A DNA stretch of 6,710 bases from DATBDM01 sp036269915 (GCA_036269915.1 DATBDM010000122.1:1-6710), one strand, 5' to 3'. Counted from the stretch's first letter, positions 1-4,644 are shown. Notes: a model not told the origin generated them from the letters alone. A program made the numbers and translations.

Positions 1-86
1 GCCGCGGCGAGGTTGAGCGTCGTCGTCGTCTTCGCCACGCCGCCCTTCTGATTGGCGAAGGCGATGACCTTGGCCTTGCCGGTCAC
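1..86 (-). CDS. parA: ParA/Soj-family chromosome-partitioning ATPase, N-terminal 28 codons only (partial)
   Basis: The reverse strand reads from a GTG at 86 into a typical ParA N-terminus. It begins M-T-G-K-A-K-V-I-A-F-A, followed by NQKGGVAKTTTTLNLAA, and runs off the window at base 1. The deviant Walker A motif KGGVAKTT is at residues 14-21, with the ParA signature lysine first and the catalytic lysine K20. An alanine stands where many ParAs have glycine (KGGVGKTT); this KGGVAKTT form is common in actinobacterial and other chromosomal ParAs. ParA ATPases dimerise on the nucleoid with ATP and move ParB-parS complexes or other cargo. A GGAG Shine-Dalgarno 6 nt upstream (93-96) fixes the GTG start. 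The gene is divergent from the methyltransferase. ParB and the rest of ParA lie outside the window, so a Soj role rather than an orphan MinD/ParA-like role cannot be confirmed. Confidence 0.9.
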   Translation of the reverse strand, partial: MTGKAKVIAFANQKGGVAKTTTTLNLAA

Positions 87-92
87 GTGGTG

Positions 93-96
93 CTCC
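93..96 (-). promoter_or_regulatory. Shine-Dalgarno of the ParA gene
   Basis: Read on the minus strand, GGAG lies 6 nt upstream of the GTG at 86. It decides the ParA start. It also argues against beginning the methyltransferase at the GTG at 87 on the other strand, which would leave no divergent spacer. Confidence 0.65.
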
Positions 97-110
97 GTTC
101 ACGGTCGGGG

Positions 111-133
111 GAACCCATCGGGCGATTGGGTTC
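111..133. repeat. Near-perfect inverted repeat (10-bp arms with one bulged T) in the parA/methyltransferase spacer
   Basis: GAACCC (111-116) pairs with GGGTTC (128-133), and ATCG (117-120) pairs with CGAT (123-126). The two middle bases are GG, and a single unpaired T sits at 127. It lies in the 87-bp divergent region, 14 bp from the ParA Shine-Dalgarno and about 25 bp upstream of the TAGCAT box of the methyltransferase. It could be a protein-binding operator for one or both genes, or a hairpin in the parA 5' leader. Sequence alone does not separate these. Confidence 0.6.
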
Positions 134-157
134 GCGCCCGCCGGCGGTTCTCCTGCG

Positions 158-163
158 TAGCAT
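158..163 (+). promoter_or_regulatory. Putative -10 box (TAGCAT) of the methyltransferase gene
   Basis: TAGCAT fits the actinobacterial TANNNT -10 pattern and ends 10 nt before the ATG at 174. Transcription starting about 7 nt after the box would give a leader of only a few bases or none. There is no Shine-Dalgarno before the ATG. I see no convincing -35 at normal spacing. The same geometry recurs before three other genes in the window. Confidence 0.45.
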
Positions 164-173
164 CCGCGCGAAC

Positions 174-1001
174 ATGCCCGATCCACTCACCGCGCGCCGG
201 CTGAACCGCGCGCACTGGGACTCCCTCGCCGGGCTGCACGGACAGGGCGCCGACGACTACTACGACGTGGACGCGCTCGTCGCCGGCGCCGACTCGCTGT
301 CCGAGCACGAGTCCGCCGGCGTGCGCGAGGCGGTCGGCGCGGTCGCGGGGCTCGACGTCGTGCACCTGCAGTGCCACATCGGCTTCGACACGATCTCGCT
401 TGCGCGCCGCGGCGCGCGCGTCGTCGGCGTCGACTTCTCGCGCGCGTCGCTGGAGAAGGCGCGCGAGATCGCGCGCCGCTGCGGGCAGGACATCGAGTTC
501 GTCGACGCCGACACGACCGCGCTCGGCCCGGAGCTGCACGGGCGCTTCGACCTCGCCTACGCCACGATGGGCGTGCTCTGCTGGATCGACGACGTCGCGG
601 CGTGGATGAGCTCGGCGGCCGCCGCGCTCAGGCCGGGCGGGCGGCTGCTGCTCGTCGACCTGCACCCGCTGTCGATGATGCTCGACTCGGTCGACCCGCT
701 CGTGCTCGACTTCCCCTACGCCGACGAGGGCGGCCGCGTCTACGACGAGGACGGCTCCTACGCGGCGCCCGACGCGTCCGTCGGGGCGACGGAGACCGTG
801 CAGTTCGCGCACTCGCTCGGGGAGGTCGTGAACGCGGCGATCGGGGCGGGCCTGCGGATCGAGCGCCTCGACGAGCACCTGGACTCCGACTTCGACCCGC
901 GCGGGCGCATCCTCACCCAGGAGGACGACGGGCGTTACCGCCTGCGCCTGGACGGCGAGGCGCTGCCGGTCACCTTCACGCTGATCGCGCGGCGGCCCTA
1001 G
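174..1001 (+). CDS. Class I SAM-dependent methyltransferase (LHLQCH-type)
   Basis: This 275-aa soluble protein has the Rossmann methyltransferase fold. Motif I (residues 62-73) reads V-V-H-L-Q-C-H-I-G-F-D-T in place of the usual DxGCGxG. Strand 2 ends GVDFS, with D87 the expected SAM ribose ligand. FVDAD (109-113) is the adenine-binding acidic motif, and FDLAYATMGVLCW is the motif IV region. LRPGGRLLLVDLHP is the post-motif III strand, and the C-terminus ends in a beta strand (PVTFTLIARR). This is a recognised subfamily of small-molecule-type methyltransferases with LHLQCH motifs whose substrates are mostly unknown; none is assigned here. The ATG at 174 was chosen over the in-frame GTG at 87 because homology-like sequence begins with 'LNRAHWDSLA' near residue 10, and the GTG would remove the divergent spacer. 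No signal peptide or membrane segment is visible. It stands alone, convergent with the next gene. Confidence 0.88.
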   Translation: MPDPLTARRLNRAHWDSLAGLHGQGADDYYDVDALVAGADSLSEHESAGVREAVGAVAGLDVVHLQCHIGFDTISLARRGARVVGVDFSRASLEKAREIARRCGQDIEFVDADTTALGPELHGRFDLAYATMGVLCWIDDVAAWMSSAAAALRPGGRLLLVDLHPLSMMLDSVDPLVLDFPYADEGGRVYDEDGSYAAPDASVGATETVQFAHSLGEVVNAAIGAGLRIERLDEHLDSDFDPRGRILTQEDDGRYRLRLDGEALPVTFTLIARRP

Positions 1002-1002
1002 G

Positions 1003-1016
1003 CCGTATCGCTACGG
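1003..1016. terminator. Small hairpin between convergent genes, possible bidirectional terminator
   Basis: CCGTA (1003-1007), loop TCGC, TACGG (1012-1016) form a perfect 5-bp stem. It begins 2 nt after the methyltransferase stop and overlaps the stop codon (1011-1013) of the facing 213-aa gene. There is no T tract on either side. The position is right for a terminator, but the stem is short, so this is a modest call. Confidence 0.35.
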
Positions 1017-1652
1017 GATCAGACGGACGAGGCGCGCGGACAGGGCGTCCGCGTCGGTCGGTTCGAGCGCGCCGTCGGTGGCGCCCGGGACGAACGACCA
1101 CCAGCCGCCGGGACCGGCGTCGAGCGCGGCGACCGTGCCCGCATGCCACTCCCCGTCGGCGTCGCTCCACGAGCCCTGGACGACGAACGAGTTCCGGATC
1201 GTGTCGGCGACCGACAGGGCGGCGTCCACGTCCTGCGCCGCCCGCAGCTGCGCGGCCGCCGCGGCGCGGTCGCCCGTGCGCAGATGATCGCGCGCCGCGA
1301 GCAGCGCGGAGGCGCTGACCGGCAGCGGCGAGCGCCCGTCGTGCCCGTCCGCTCCCGGCCCGCCGGCCAGACCCGCGGCGCGCACGAGCGCCGGCGGGAG
1401 CGCCTCGCGCGGCGCGCGGCGCAGCTCGATGTCCTCGCCCTCGACCCGGCCGGTCACCGCCTCGTGCTCGTCGGCCCAGGCGCGCAGCTCGACGACGGCG
1501 TCGCCGAACGAGCGGCGCAGCTCGACCCGCACGATCGCCCGCGCGACGACGCGCAGCGTCGCCGTGGCGTCCGGGTCGCGCGTGTCGTCAGGCCGGTCGA
1601 GCTGCGCGACGGCCGTGGTGAGCTCGCGGTCGGTCAGGCGCAGCGCCGGCAT
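1011..1652 (-). CDS. Hypothetical protein, 213 aa; weak EspG-like layout
   Basis: I do not recognise this family. The protein is soluble, acidic and alanine-rich, with no signal peptide or membrane helix. Residues 1-50 look helical (LTDRELTTAVAQL, then LRVVARAIVRVELRR). Residues 51-95 alternate short strands with an 'LPPALVRAAGL' segment. A glycine-rich linker (about 94-107) leads to the helical 'PLPVSASALLAARDHL'. The C-terminal 70 residues look beta-rich: SFVVQGSWSD, then WHAGTVAALD, GGWWSFVPG, and a final helix. The order (helical start, LP-type hinge, second half ending in a 'W-(S/T)-V-P-(G/A/T)' strand and helix) reminds me of EspG-type ESX secretion chaperones. This is only a resemblance, and no ESX genes are present. 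The start is the ATG at 1652, with no Shine-Dalgarno; a weak GACACT lies 8 nt upstream. Coding bias and tidy spacing to both neighbours support a real gene. Confidence 0.75.
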   Translation of the reverse strand: MPALRLTDRELTTAVAQLDRPDDTRDPDATATLRVVARAIVRVELRRSFGDAVVELRAWADEHEAVTGRVEGEDIELRRAPREALPPALVRAAGLAGGPGADGHDGRSPLPVSASALLAARDHLRTGDRAAAAAQLRAAQDVDAALSVADTIRNSFVVQGSWSDADGEWHAGTVAALDAGPGGWWSFVPGATDGALEPTDADALSARLVRLIP

Positions 1653-1660
1653 GGCGGTTC

Positions 1661-1666
1661 AGTGTC
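1661..1666 (-). promoter_or_regulatory. Weak candidate -10 (GACACT) for the 213-aa gene
   Basis: On the minus strand the sequence reads TGTGACACT, so GACACT is preceded by an extended -10 TGN. It ends 8 nt before the ATG at 1652. This is the same geometry as the better TAGNNT boxes in the window, but the first base is G instead of T. It is a weak match. Confidence 0.25.
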
Positions 1667-1682
1667 ACAGGTGCCTCGCGGG

Positions 1683-1688
1683 TAGGGT
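1683..1688 (+). promoter_or_regulatory. Putative -10 box (TAGGGT) of the ArsA-like gene
   Basis: TAGGGT ends 6 nt before the ATG at 1695, which would give an essentially leaderless mRNA. The AGGG inside it, 7 nt from the ATG, could instead act as a weak Shine-Dalgarno. A poor -35-like TTCAGT (1658-1663) lies 19 bp upstream. The divergent spacer is only 42 bp, so promoters for both directions must interleave here. Confidence 0.45.
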
Positions 1689-1694
1689 CGCCGC

Positions 1695-2795
1695 ATGCAC
1701 GTCGACGCCCTCGTCCGCGACAAGCGGATCGTCATCTGCGCCGGCTCGGGCGGCGTCGGCAAGACGACGACCGCCGCCGCCCTCGCGATGGGGCTCGCCG
1801 AGCGCGGCGCCAAGGTCGCCGTGGTCACCATCGACCCCGCCAAGCGGCTCGCCGACTCGCTCGGCCTCGAGGAGCTCGGCAACGAGCCGCGGCTCGTCGA
1901 CCCGAAGCGCTTCGCCGGGCACGGCGTGGAGATGCGCGGGGAGCTGTGGGCGCTCATGCTCGACGCCAAGCGCACCTTCGACGAGCTGATCGACCACCTC
2001 GCGCCGGACGACCGCACGCGCGACGAGGTGTTCGCCAACCGGATCTACCAGCAGCTCTCGGGCGCGGTCGCCGGCTCCCAGGAGTTCACGGCGATCGCGA
2101 AGCTCTACGAGCTCGACCAGGACGGCGACTACGACGTGCTCGTCCTCGACACGCCGCCGTCGCGCAACGCGCTCGACTTCCTCGACGCGCCGCAGCGCCT
2201 CGCGCACTTCTTCCAGGGCCGCGCGATCCGGCTCTTCCTGCGGCCGGCCGGCATCGGCGGCAAGCTGATCGGACGCGGCACCGGCGTCGTCTTCGGCCTG
2301 ATGCAGCGGGTGACCGGCGTCGACCTGCTGCGCGACCTGTCGGTGTTCTTCCGCACGCTCGGCGGCATGATCGACGGCTTCACCGAGCGCGCGCGGCGCG
2401 TCGGCGCGCTGCTCGAGGATCCGGCCACGACGTTCCTGATCGTCACCGCCCCCCGCCACGATCCGGTGGAGGAGGCGATCTACTTCCACTCCAAGCTGCG
2501 CGAGGCGTCGATGCCGTTCGGCGGCCTCGTGGTCAACCGCGTGCACGCCGCGCCGGACCTCGACGGCGCGCTGCCGGCGGCGCTGGTGGGCAGGGTCGAC
2601 GACGCGCTCGCGGGACGGGTCGAGGCGTCGGCGCGCGAGCTGGCGGCGCTCTCGGCGCGCGACGAGGCGAACGTCGAGCACCTGCTCGCGCGTCTCGGCG
2701 ACCCGCCGGCGATCGTGATCCCGGAGCTCGACGACGACGTCCACGACGTCGACGGCCTCGCGCTCGTGCGCGCGTATCTGTTCGAGGAGGAGTAG
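1695..2795 (+). CDS. ArsA/Get3-family (anion-transporter-type) P-loop ATPase, actinobacterial paralogue
   Basis: The protein has 366 aa, the usual size for a single-domain ArsA/Get3 ATPase. The P-loop GSGGVGKTTT is at residues 17-26, with catalytic K23. A-motif follow-on VVTIDPAKRLADSLG is at about 43-57, and is typical of this family ('TIDPA.RLA'). Walker B/switch II is LVLDTPPS with D152, followed by NALDFLDAP. 'TAPRHDPVEEAIYF' and 'GLVVNRVH' are the late Get3-like segments. Residue 18, which in canonical ArsA/Get3 is the signature lysine (KGGVGKTT), is serine here. Actinobacteria often encode two adjacent paralogues, one with and one without that lysine (the mycobacterial Rv3679/Rv3680 pair), thought to work as a heterodimer. 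This protein matches the lysine-less type, and no partner is next to it. There are no arsenic genes nearby, so an arsenite-pump role is unlikely. It is cytosolic, with no membrane helix. It ends in an acidic tail, and its transcript likely ends at the 2811-2855 hairpin. Confidence 0.88.
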   Translation: MHVDALVRDKRIVICAGSGGVGKTTTAAALAMGLAERGAKVAVVTIDPAKRLADSLGLEELGNEPRLVDPKRFAGHGVEMRGELWALMLDAKRTFDELIDHLAPDDRTRDEVFANRIYQQLSGAVAGSQEFTAIAKLYELDQDGDYDVLVLDTPPSRNALDFLDAPQRLAHFFQGRAIRLFLRPAGIGGKLIGRGTGVVFGLMQRVTGVDLLRDLSVFFRTLGGMIDGFTERARRVGALLEDPATTFLIVTAPRHDPVEEAIYFHSKLREASMPFGGLVVNRVHAAPDLDGALPAALVGRVDDALAGRVEASARELAALSARDEANVEHLLARLGDPPAIVIPELDDDVHDVDGLALVRAYLFEEE

Positions 2796-2810
2796 GCGCC
2801 GAGGCCGCGA

Positions 2811-2855
2811 CGCGCGCCGGGTTTGCCCCCTATATCGAGGCAAAGTCGGCGCGCG
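2811..2855. terminator. Long hairpin, probable bidirectional terminator between convergent genes
   Basis: The outer arms CGCGCGCCG (2811-2819) and CGGCGCGCG (2847-2855) are perfect reverse complements. They are followed inward by one G-T pair (2820/2846), one G/G mismatch (2821/2845) and a 6-bp inner stem, TTTGCC (2822-2827) with GGCAAA (2839-2844). The loop is 11 nt and contains TATAT. All arms share the same centre, at 2833. No U tract follows on either strand, as is usual for hairpin terminators in high-GC actinobacteria. It sits 15 nt after the ATPase stop and 29 nt beyond the stop of the facing 419-aa gene. Confidence 0.75.
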
Positions 2856-2884
2856 TGCCCGACCCCTACCGCGCCGCGGTTCGA

Positions 2885-4144
2885 CTACAGCGCCGGCTCG
2901 GGCGACTCCGCGATGAGGTCCTCGGCCACGCGGCGCAGGTCGGGGTCGAGGTGGCCGCAGAGGACGTCGCGCAGCACCGCGCGCAGGCAGCCGCCGAGCT
3001 CGGCGATCAGGGCGTCGATGCCCGGCTGCGAGCGCACGCGGCCCGAGATCGCGGCGCGCTCGAGCGAGATCGCCTCCCACAGCCGCCGGTCGAGCGCCTC
3101 GCGCTCGCCGGGCGTCGCGCAGATCGCGGCGAGCCGCTCGACCATCCGCTCGTAGCCGATCGCGTCGGGCGGGGCGAGCAGGGCCTTCGTCGCGAGCAGC
3201 CAATCGCTCAGCGCCTCGAGCGCGCTCGCGCGCTCGCAGCCGAGCTCGAAGCGGCGCAGCGCCCAGGCCAGCTCGCCGGAGCGCGGCGTGCGGCGGGCGA
3301 CGAGCGAGCAGAACGCGCGCAGGGGGTCCTCCTCCTCGGCGGCAAGCAGGCAGTCGCCCCGCGCGCGACGCAATCCGGTGACGAGCGGGACCGCCATCCA
3401 CGGGCCGCCATCGGTGCGCGCCCAGGCGGTCGGGCCCAGCGAGGGCTCGGCGTCGTCCCACAGCCGCAGCGCGCTCTGCAGGCGGCGGAGCCGGCGGCCG
3501 GCGCCCTCGAGCGCGCGGCCGTCCTCCTCGGCGCTCTCGAGCGCGAGCACCGCGACGGTCGCGTGCTCGTCGCCGAGCAGGTCGCCGGGGACCTCCTGCA
3601 GCGTCGCGGCCCGGACGAGGCTGAGCCCGTCGCCGAGCGCGACCTCGTCGGACTCGATCACGAGCCCCTCGACAGGGGCGAGCACGACCGACAGCGTCAC
3701 GTCTCCGTAGGCGGCGGCCTCGAGCTCGGCGTAGGCGGCGGCGAAGCGCGGCGCGTCCCAGGTGAAGTCGGTCGCGTCCGCCCACATCGCGGTGAGGAAG
3801 GTCTGCAGCGCGGCATCGGCCTGCGAGCGCGCGACACCGTCCCCACCCACCCCGGGCACCCGCTGCCCGCGCGAGATCAGGTAGTTCGGGAGATCGGGCA
3901 GCGCGCCGAGGCCCTGGGCCGCGGCGGGGTAGGACGGCAGGCGCCCGAGCACCCCGATGCGCTCGGCGATGAAGCGGCCGGTCAGCGGCTTGTAGCAGTA
4001 CAGCGGAGCGGAGGCGCGGGTCGGCGGAGCGCTCGTGATGAGCTCGAATGGGACCTCAGCTCCACCGGACACCTCTTCGGCGAGCTGCCAGGCAGCCTCC
4101 TCCACGAAGGCCGCAAGCGTGTCGTGCAGCGCGCGGTTGTGCAT
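2885..4144 (-). CDS. Conserved-looking hypothetical protein, 419 aa; possible degenerate HEPN/ApeA-like domain
   Basis: I recognise no named family with certainty. Residues 1-130 are mixed, with 'YCYKPLTGRFIAERIGVLGRLP' as a distinctive aromatic/basic stretch (about 49-70). Residues 150-180 look like beta strands ending in 'VALGDGLSLVRA', and are followed by 'RRLRRLQSALRLW' around 220-232. Residues 295-370 are helical: ALRRFELGCER, then LEALSDWLLATKALLA (309-324), then 'LERAAISGR'. This order (beta domain with 'L-G-x-G-L-x-L', an 'ALRL' segment, then 'AL.RF...LEALL' helices) resembles ApeA-like HEPN proteins found in phage defence and stress genes. The HEPN RxxxxH RNase motif is not intact: the corresponding place has R363 with serine and no histidine, so it would be inactive as an RNase. 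The start is uncertain. The ATG at 4144 has no ribosome site, while a CTG at 4168 has a good one. The gene lies 91 bp downstream of hxlR on the same strand and may be co-transcribed with it. Confidence 0.72.
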   Translation of the reverse strand: MHNRALHDTLAAFVEEAAWQLAEEVSGGAEVPFELITSAPPTRASAPLYCYKPLTGRFIAERIGVLGRLPSYPAAAQGLGALPDLPNYLISRGQRVPGVGGDGVARSQADAALQTFLTAMWADATDFTWDAPRFAAAYAELEAAAYGDVTLSVVLAPVEGLVIESDEVALGDGLSLVRAATLQEVPGDLLGDEHATVAVLALESAEEDGRALEGAGRRLRRLQSALRLWDDAEPSLGPTAWARTDGGPWMAVPLVTGLRRARGDCLLAAEEEDPLRAFCSLVARRTPRSGELAWALRRFELGCERASALEALSDWLLATKALLAPPDAIGYERMVERLAAICATPGEREALDRRLWEAISLERAAISGRVRSQPGIDALIAELGGCLRAVLRDVLCGHLDPDLRRVAEDLIAESPEPAL

Positions 4145-4174
4145 GCGCCGCCGATTCGCCGCGCGCAGACATCA

Positions 4175-4181
4175 TCCTCCC
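4175..4181 (-). promoter_or_regulatory. Shine-Dalgarno GGGAGGA before a possible CTG start of the 419-aa gene
   Basis: On the minus strand GGGAGGA is the best ribosome-binding match in the window. Its GGAGG core is 7 nt from an in-frame CTG at 4168 but about 30 nt from the ATG at 4144. Starting at CTG would add eight residues rich in arginine. An in-frame TGA (4174-4172) bounds the frame upstream. Confidence 0.45.
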
Positions 4182-4235
4182 GCGAGCGCAGGCGCGCATC
4201 GCGGATTGCAGCAGCGGGGTCGGACGGAAAGCGAG

Positions 4236-4589
4236 CTAGGCCGCGACGACGACCGGCTCGGGTGCCTCGGAGCAGGCGCCCGTCGCGCCCAGCCACTCGG
4301 TCCCGTAGGTGCGCATCGAGTCGATGATCGGGACGAGCGCGCGGCCCTTGTCGGTGAGCGCGTACTCGACGCGGGGCGGGACCTCGGGGAACGTCTGGCG
4401 CTCCACGATGCCCTCCTCCTCGAGCGCGCGCAGGCGCAGCGAGAGCGTCCGCGGGGAGATGCCCTGCAGCGAGCGCTCGAGCTCGCAGAATCGCGACCGG
4501 CCCTCGGCGAGGTCACGGATCACGAGCAACGTCCACTTGCCGCAGACGATGTCCGCGGTCCGGCACACGGGGCAATCGGAGTTCGGCAC
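4236..4589 (-). CDS. HxlR-family winged-helix transcriptional regulator (MarR-like, DUF24)
   Basis: The 117-aa size is typical of HxlR proteins. The family signature is nearly complete: CPVCRTADIVCGKW (6-19), LLVIRDLAEGRSRFCELERSL (21-41), the recognition-helix region GISPRTLSLRLRALEEEGIVER (43-64), the wing 'VPPRVEYALTDKG' (70-82) and the dimerisation helix 'LVPIIDSMRTYGTEWL'. HxlR proteins bind DNA as dimers. The YodB/CatR/QorR branch senses electrophiles or disulfide stress through Cys6 with a C-terminal cysteine. This protein has cysteines at 6, 9, 16, 35 and 106, so that mode is possible. The start is the GTG at 4589: the next residues match the family N-terminus, and a TAGAAT box lies 8 nt upstream with no Shine-Dalgarno. 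It is divergent from the patatin gene across 62 bp holding a palindrome. It therefore probably controls itself, the patatin gene, and the downstream 419-aa gene if they form an operon. The regulatory target is inference. Confidence 0.92.
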   Translation of the reverse strand: MPNSDCPVCRTADIVCGKWTLLVIRDLAEGRSRFCELERSLQGISPRTLSLRLRALEEEGIVERQTFPEVPPRVEYALTDKGRALVPIIDSMRTYGTEWLGATGACSEAPEPVVVAA

Positions 4590-4597
4590 GGAACGTG

Positions 4598-4603
4598 ATT
4601 CTA
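4598..4603 (-). promoter_or_regulatory. Putative -10 box (TAGAAT) of the hxlR-like gene
   Basis: TAGAAT on the minus strand ends 8 nt before the GTG at 4589, implying a leaderless or nearly leaderless mRNA. The palindrome at 4615-4628 occupies the place where its -35 element would lie. Confidence 0.5.
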
Positions 4604-4614
4604 TCGCAACACTT

Positions 4615-4628
4615 CACTTACGAAAGTG
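4615..4628. promoter_or_regulatory. Palindromic candidate operator (CACTT-ACGA-AAGTG) for the HxlR regulator
   Basis: CACTT (4615-4619) and AAGTG (4624-4628) are perfect inverted arms around ACGA. A second direct CACTT copy is at 4610-4614, immediately before the first. HxlR/YodB-type proteins bind short inverted repeats with ACT...AGT-like cores, and this one contains ACT/AGT. It lies upstream of both divergent -10 boxes, covering both -35 regions, which is a classic repressor position. The assignment to HxlR is inference. Confidence 0.5.
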
Positions 4629-4638
4629 GGCGCGGGGG

Positions 4639-4644
4639 TAGCGT
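4639..4644 (+). promoter_or_regulatory. Putative -10 box (TAGCGT) of the patatin-like gene
   Basis: TAGCGT ends 7 nt before the ATG at 4652, again giving a near-leaderless mRNA. A run of five G at 4634-4638 lies 13 nt before the ATG, too far to be a convincing Shine-Dalgarno. Confidence 0.45.

Noticed and set aside
82..91. CACGTG core as a possible parS site beside parA
   Set aside because: The flanks (GGT...GTG) do not match the TGTTTCACGTGAAACA consensus beyond the central hexamer, and the site spans the parA start codon.
87..173. Upstream extension of the methyltransferase from the GTG at 87
   Set aside because: It would abut the parA start head to head and remove any promoter space. The extra 29 residues are Arg/Ser/Pro-rich and unlike methyltransferase N-termini, and a TAGCAT box sits before the ATG at 174.
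1695..2795. Arsenite-resistance function for the ArsA-like ATPase
   Set aside because: It is a single-domain protein without the metal-binding cysteine pattern of ArsA that I could point to, and no arsB, arsC, arsD or arsR gene is nearby. The HxlR-type regulator belongs to a different family from ArsR.
1665..3785. A 706-codon open frame on the minus strand across the ATPase and the 419-aa gene
   Set aside because: It lies antisense to the ArsA-like gene and out of frame with the 419-aa gene. The product is an Arg/Ala-rich, low-complexity sequence with no motif, which is the usual GC-rich shadow.
4060..4175. Short frame opening with ATGATG just after GGGAGG, about 39 codons
   Set aside because: The spacing from GGAGG is 0-3 nt, too close for efficient initiation. 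The peptide is Arg/Ala-rich and ends inside the 419-aa gene in another frame. A leader peptide is possible but unsupported.
4145..4235. Independent promoter or terminator between hxlR and the 419-aa gene
   Set aside because: I find no TAGNNT box, convincing -35/-10 pair or stable inverted repeat in these 91 bp on the minus strand. Only the Shine-Dalgarno stands out.
1946..4327. A 793-codon open frame on the plus strand
   Set aside because: It runs out of frame through the ATPase and antisense to the 419-aa gene and into hxlR. The Arg/Ala/Pro-rich translation has no domain, and it would read through the terminator hairpin.
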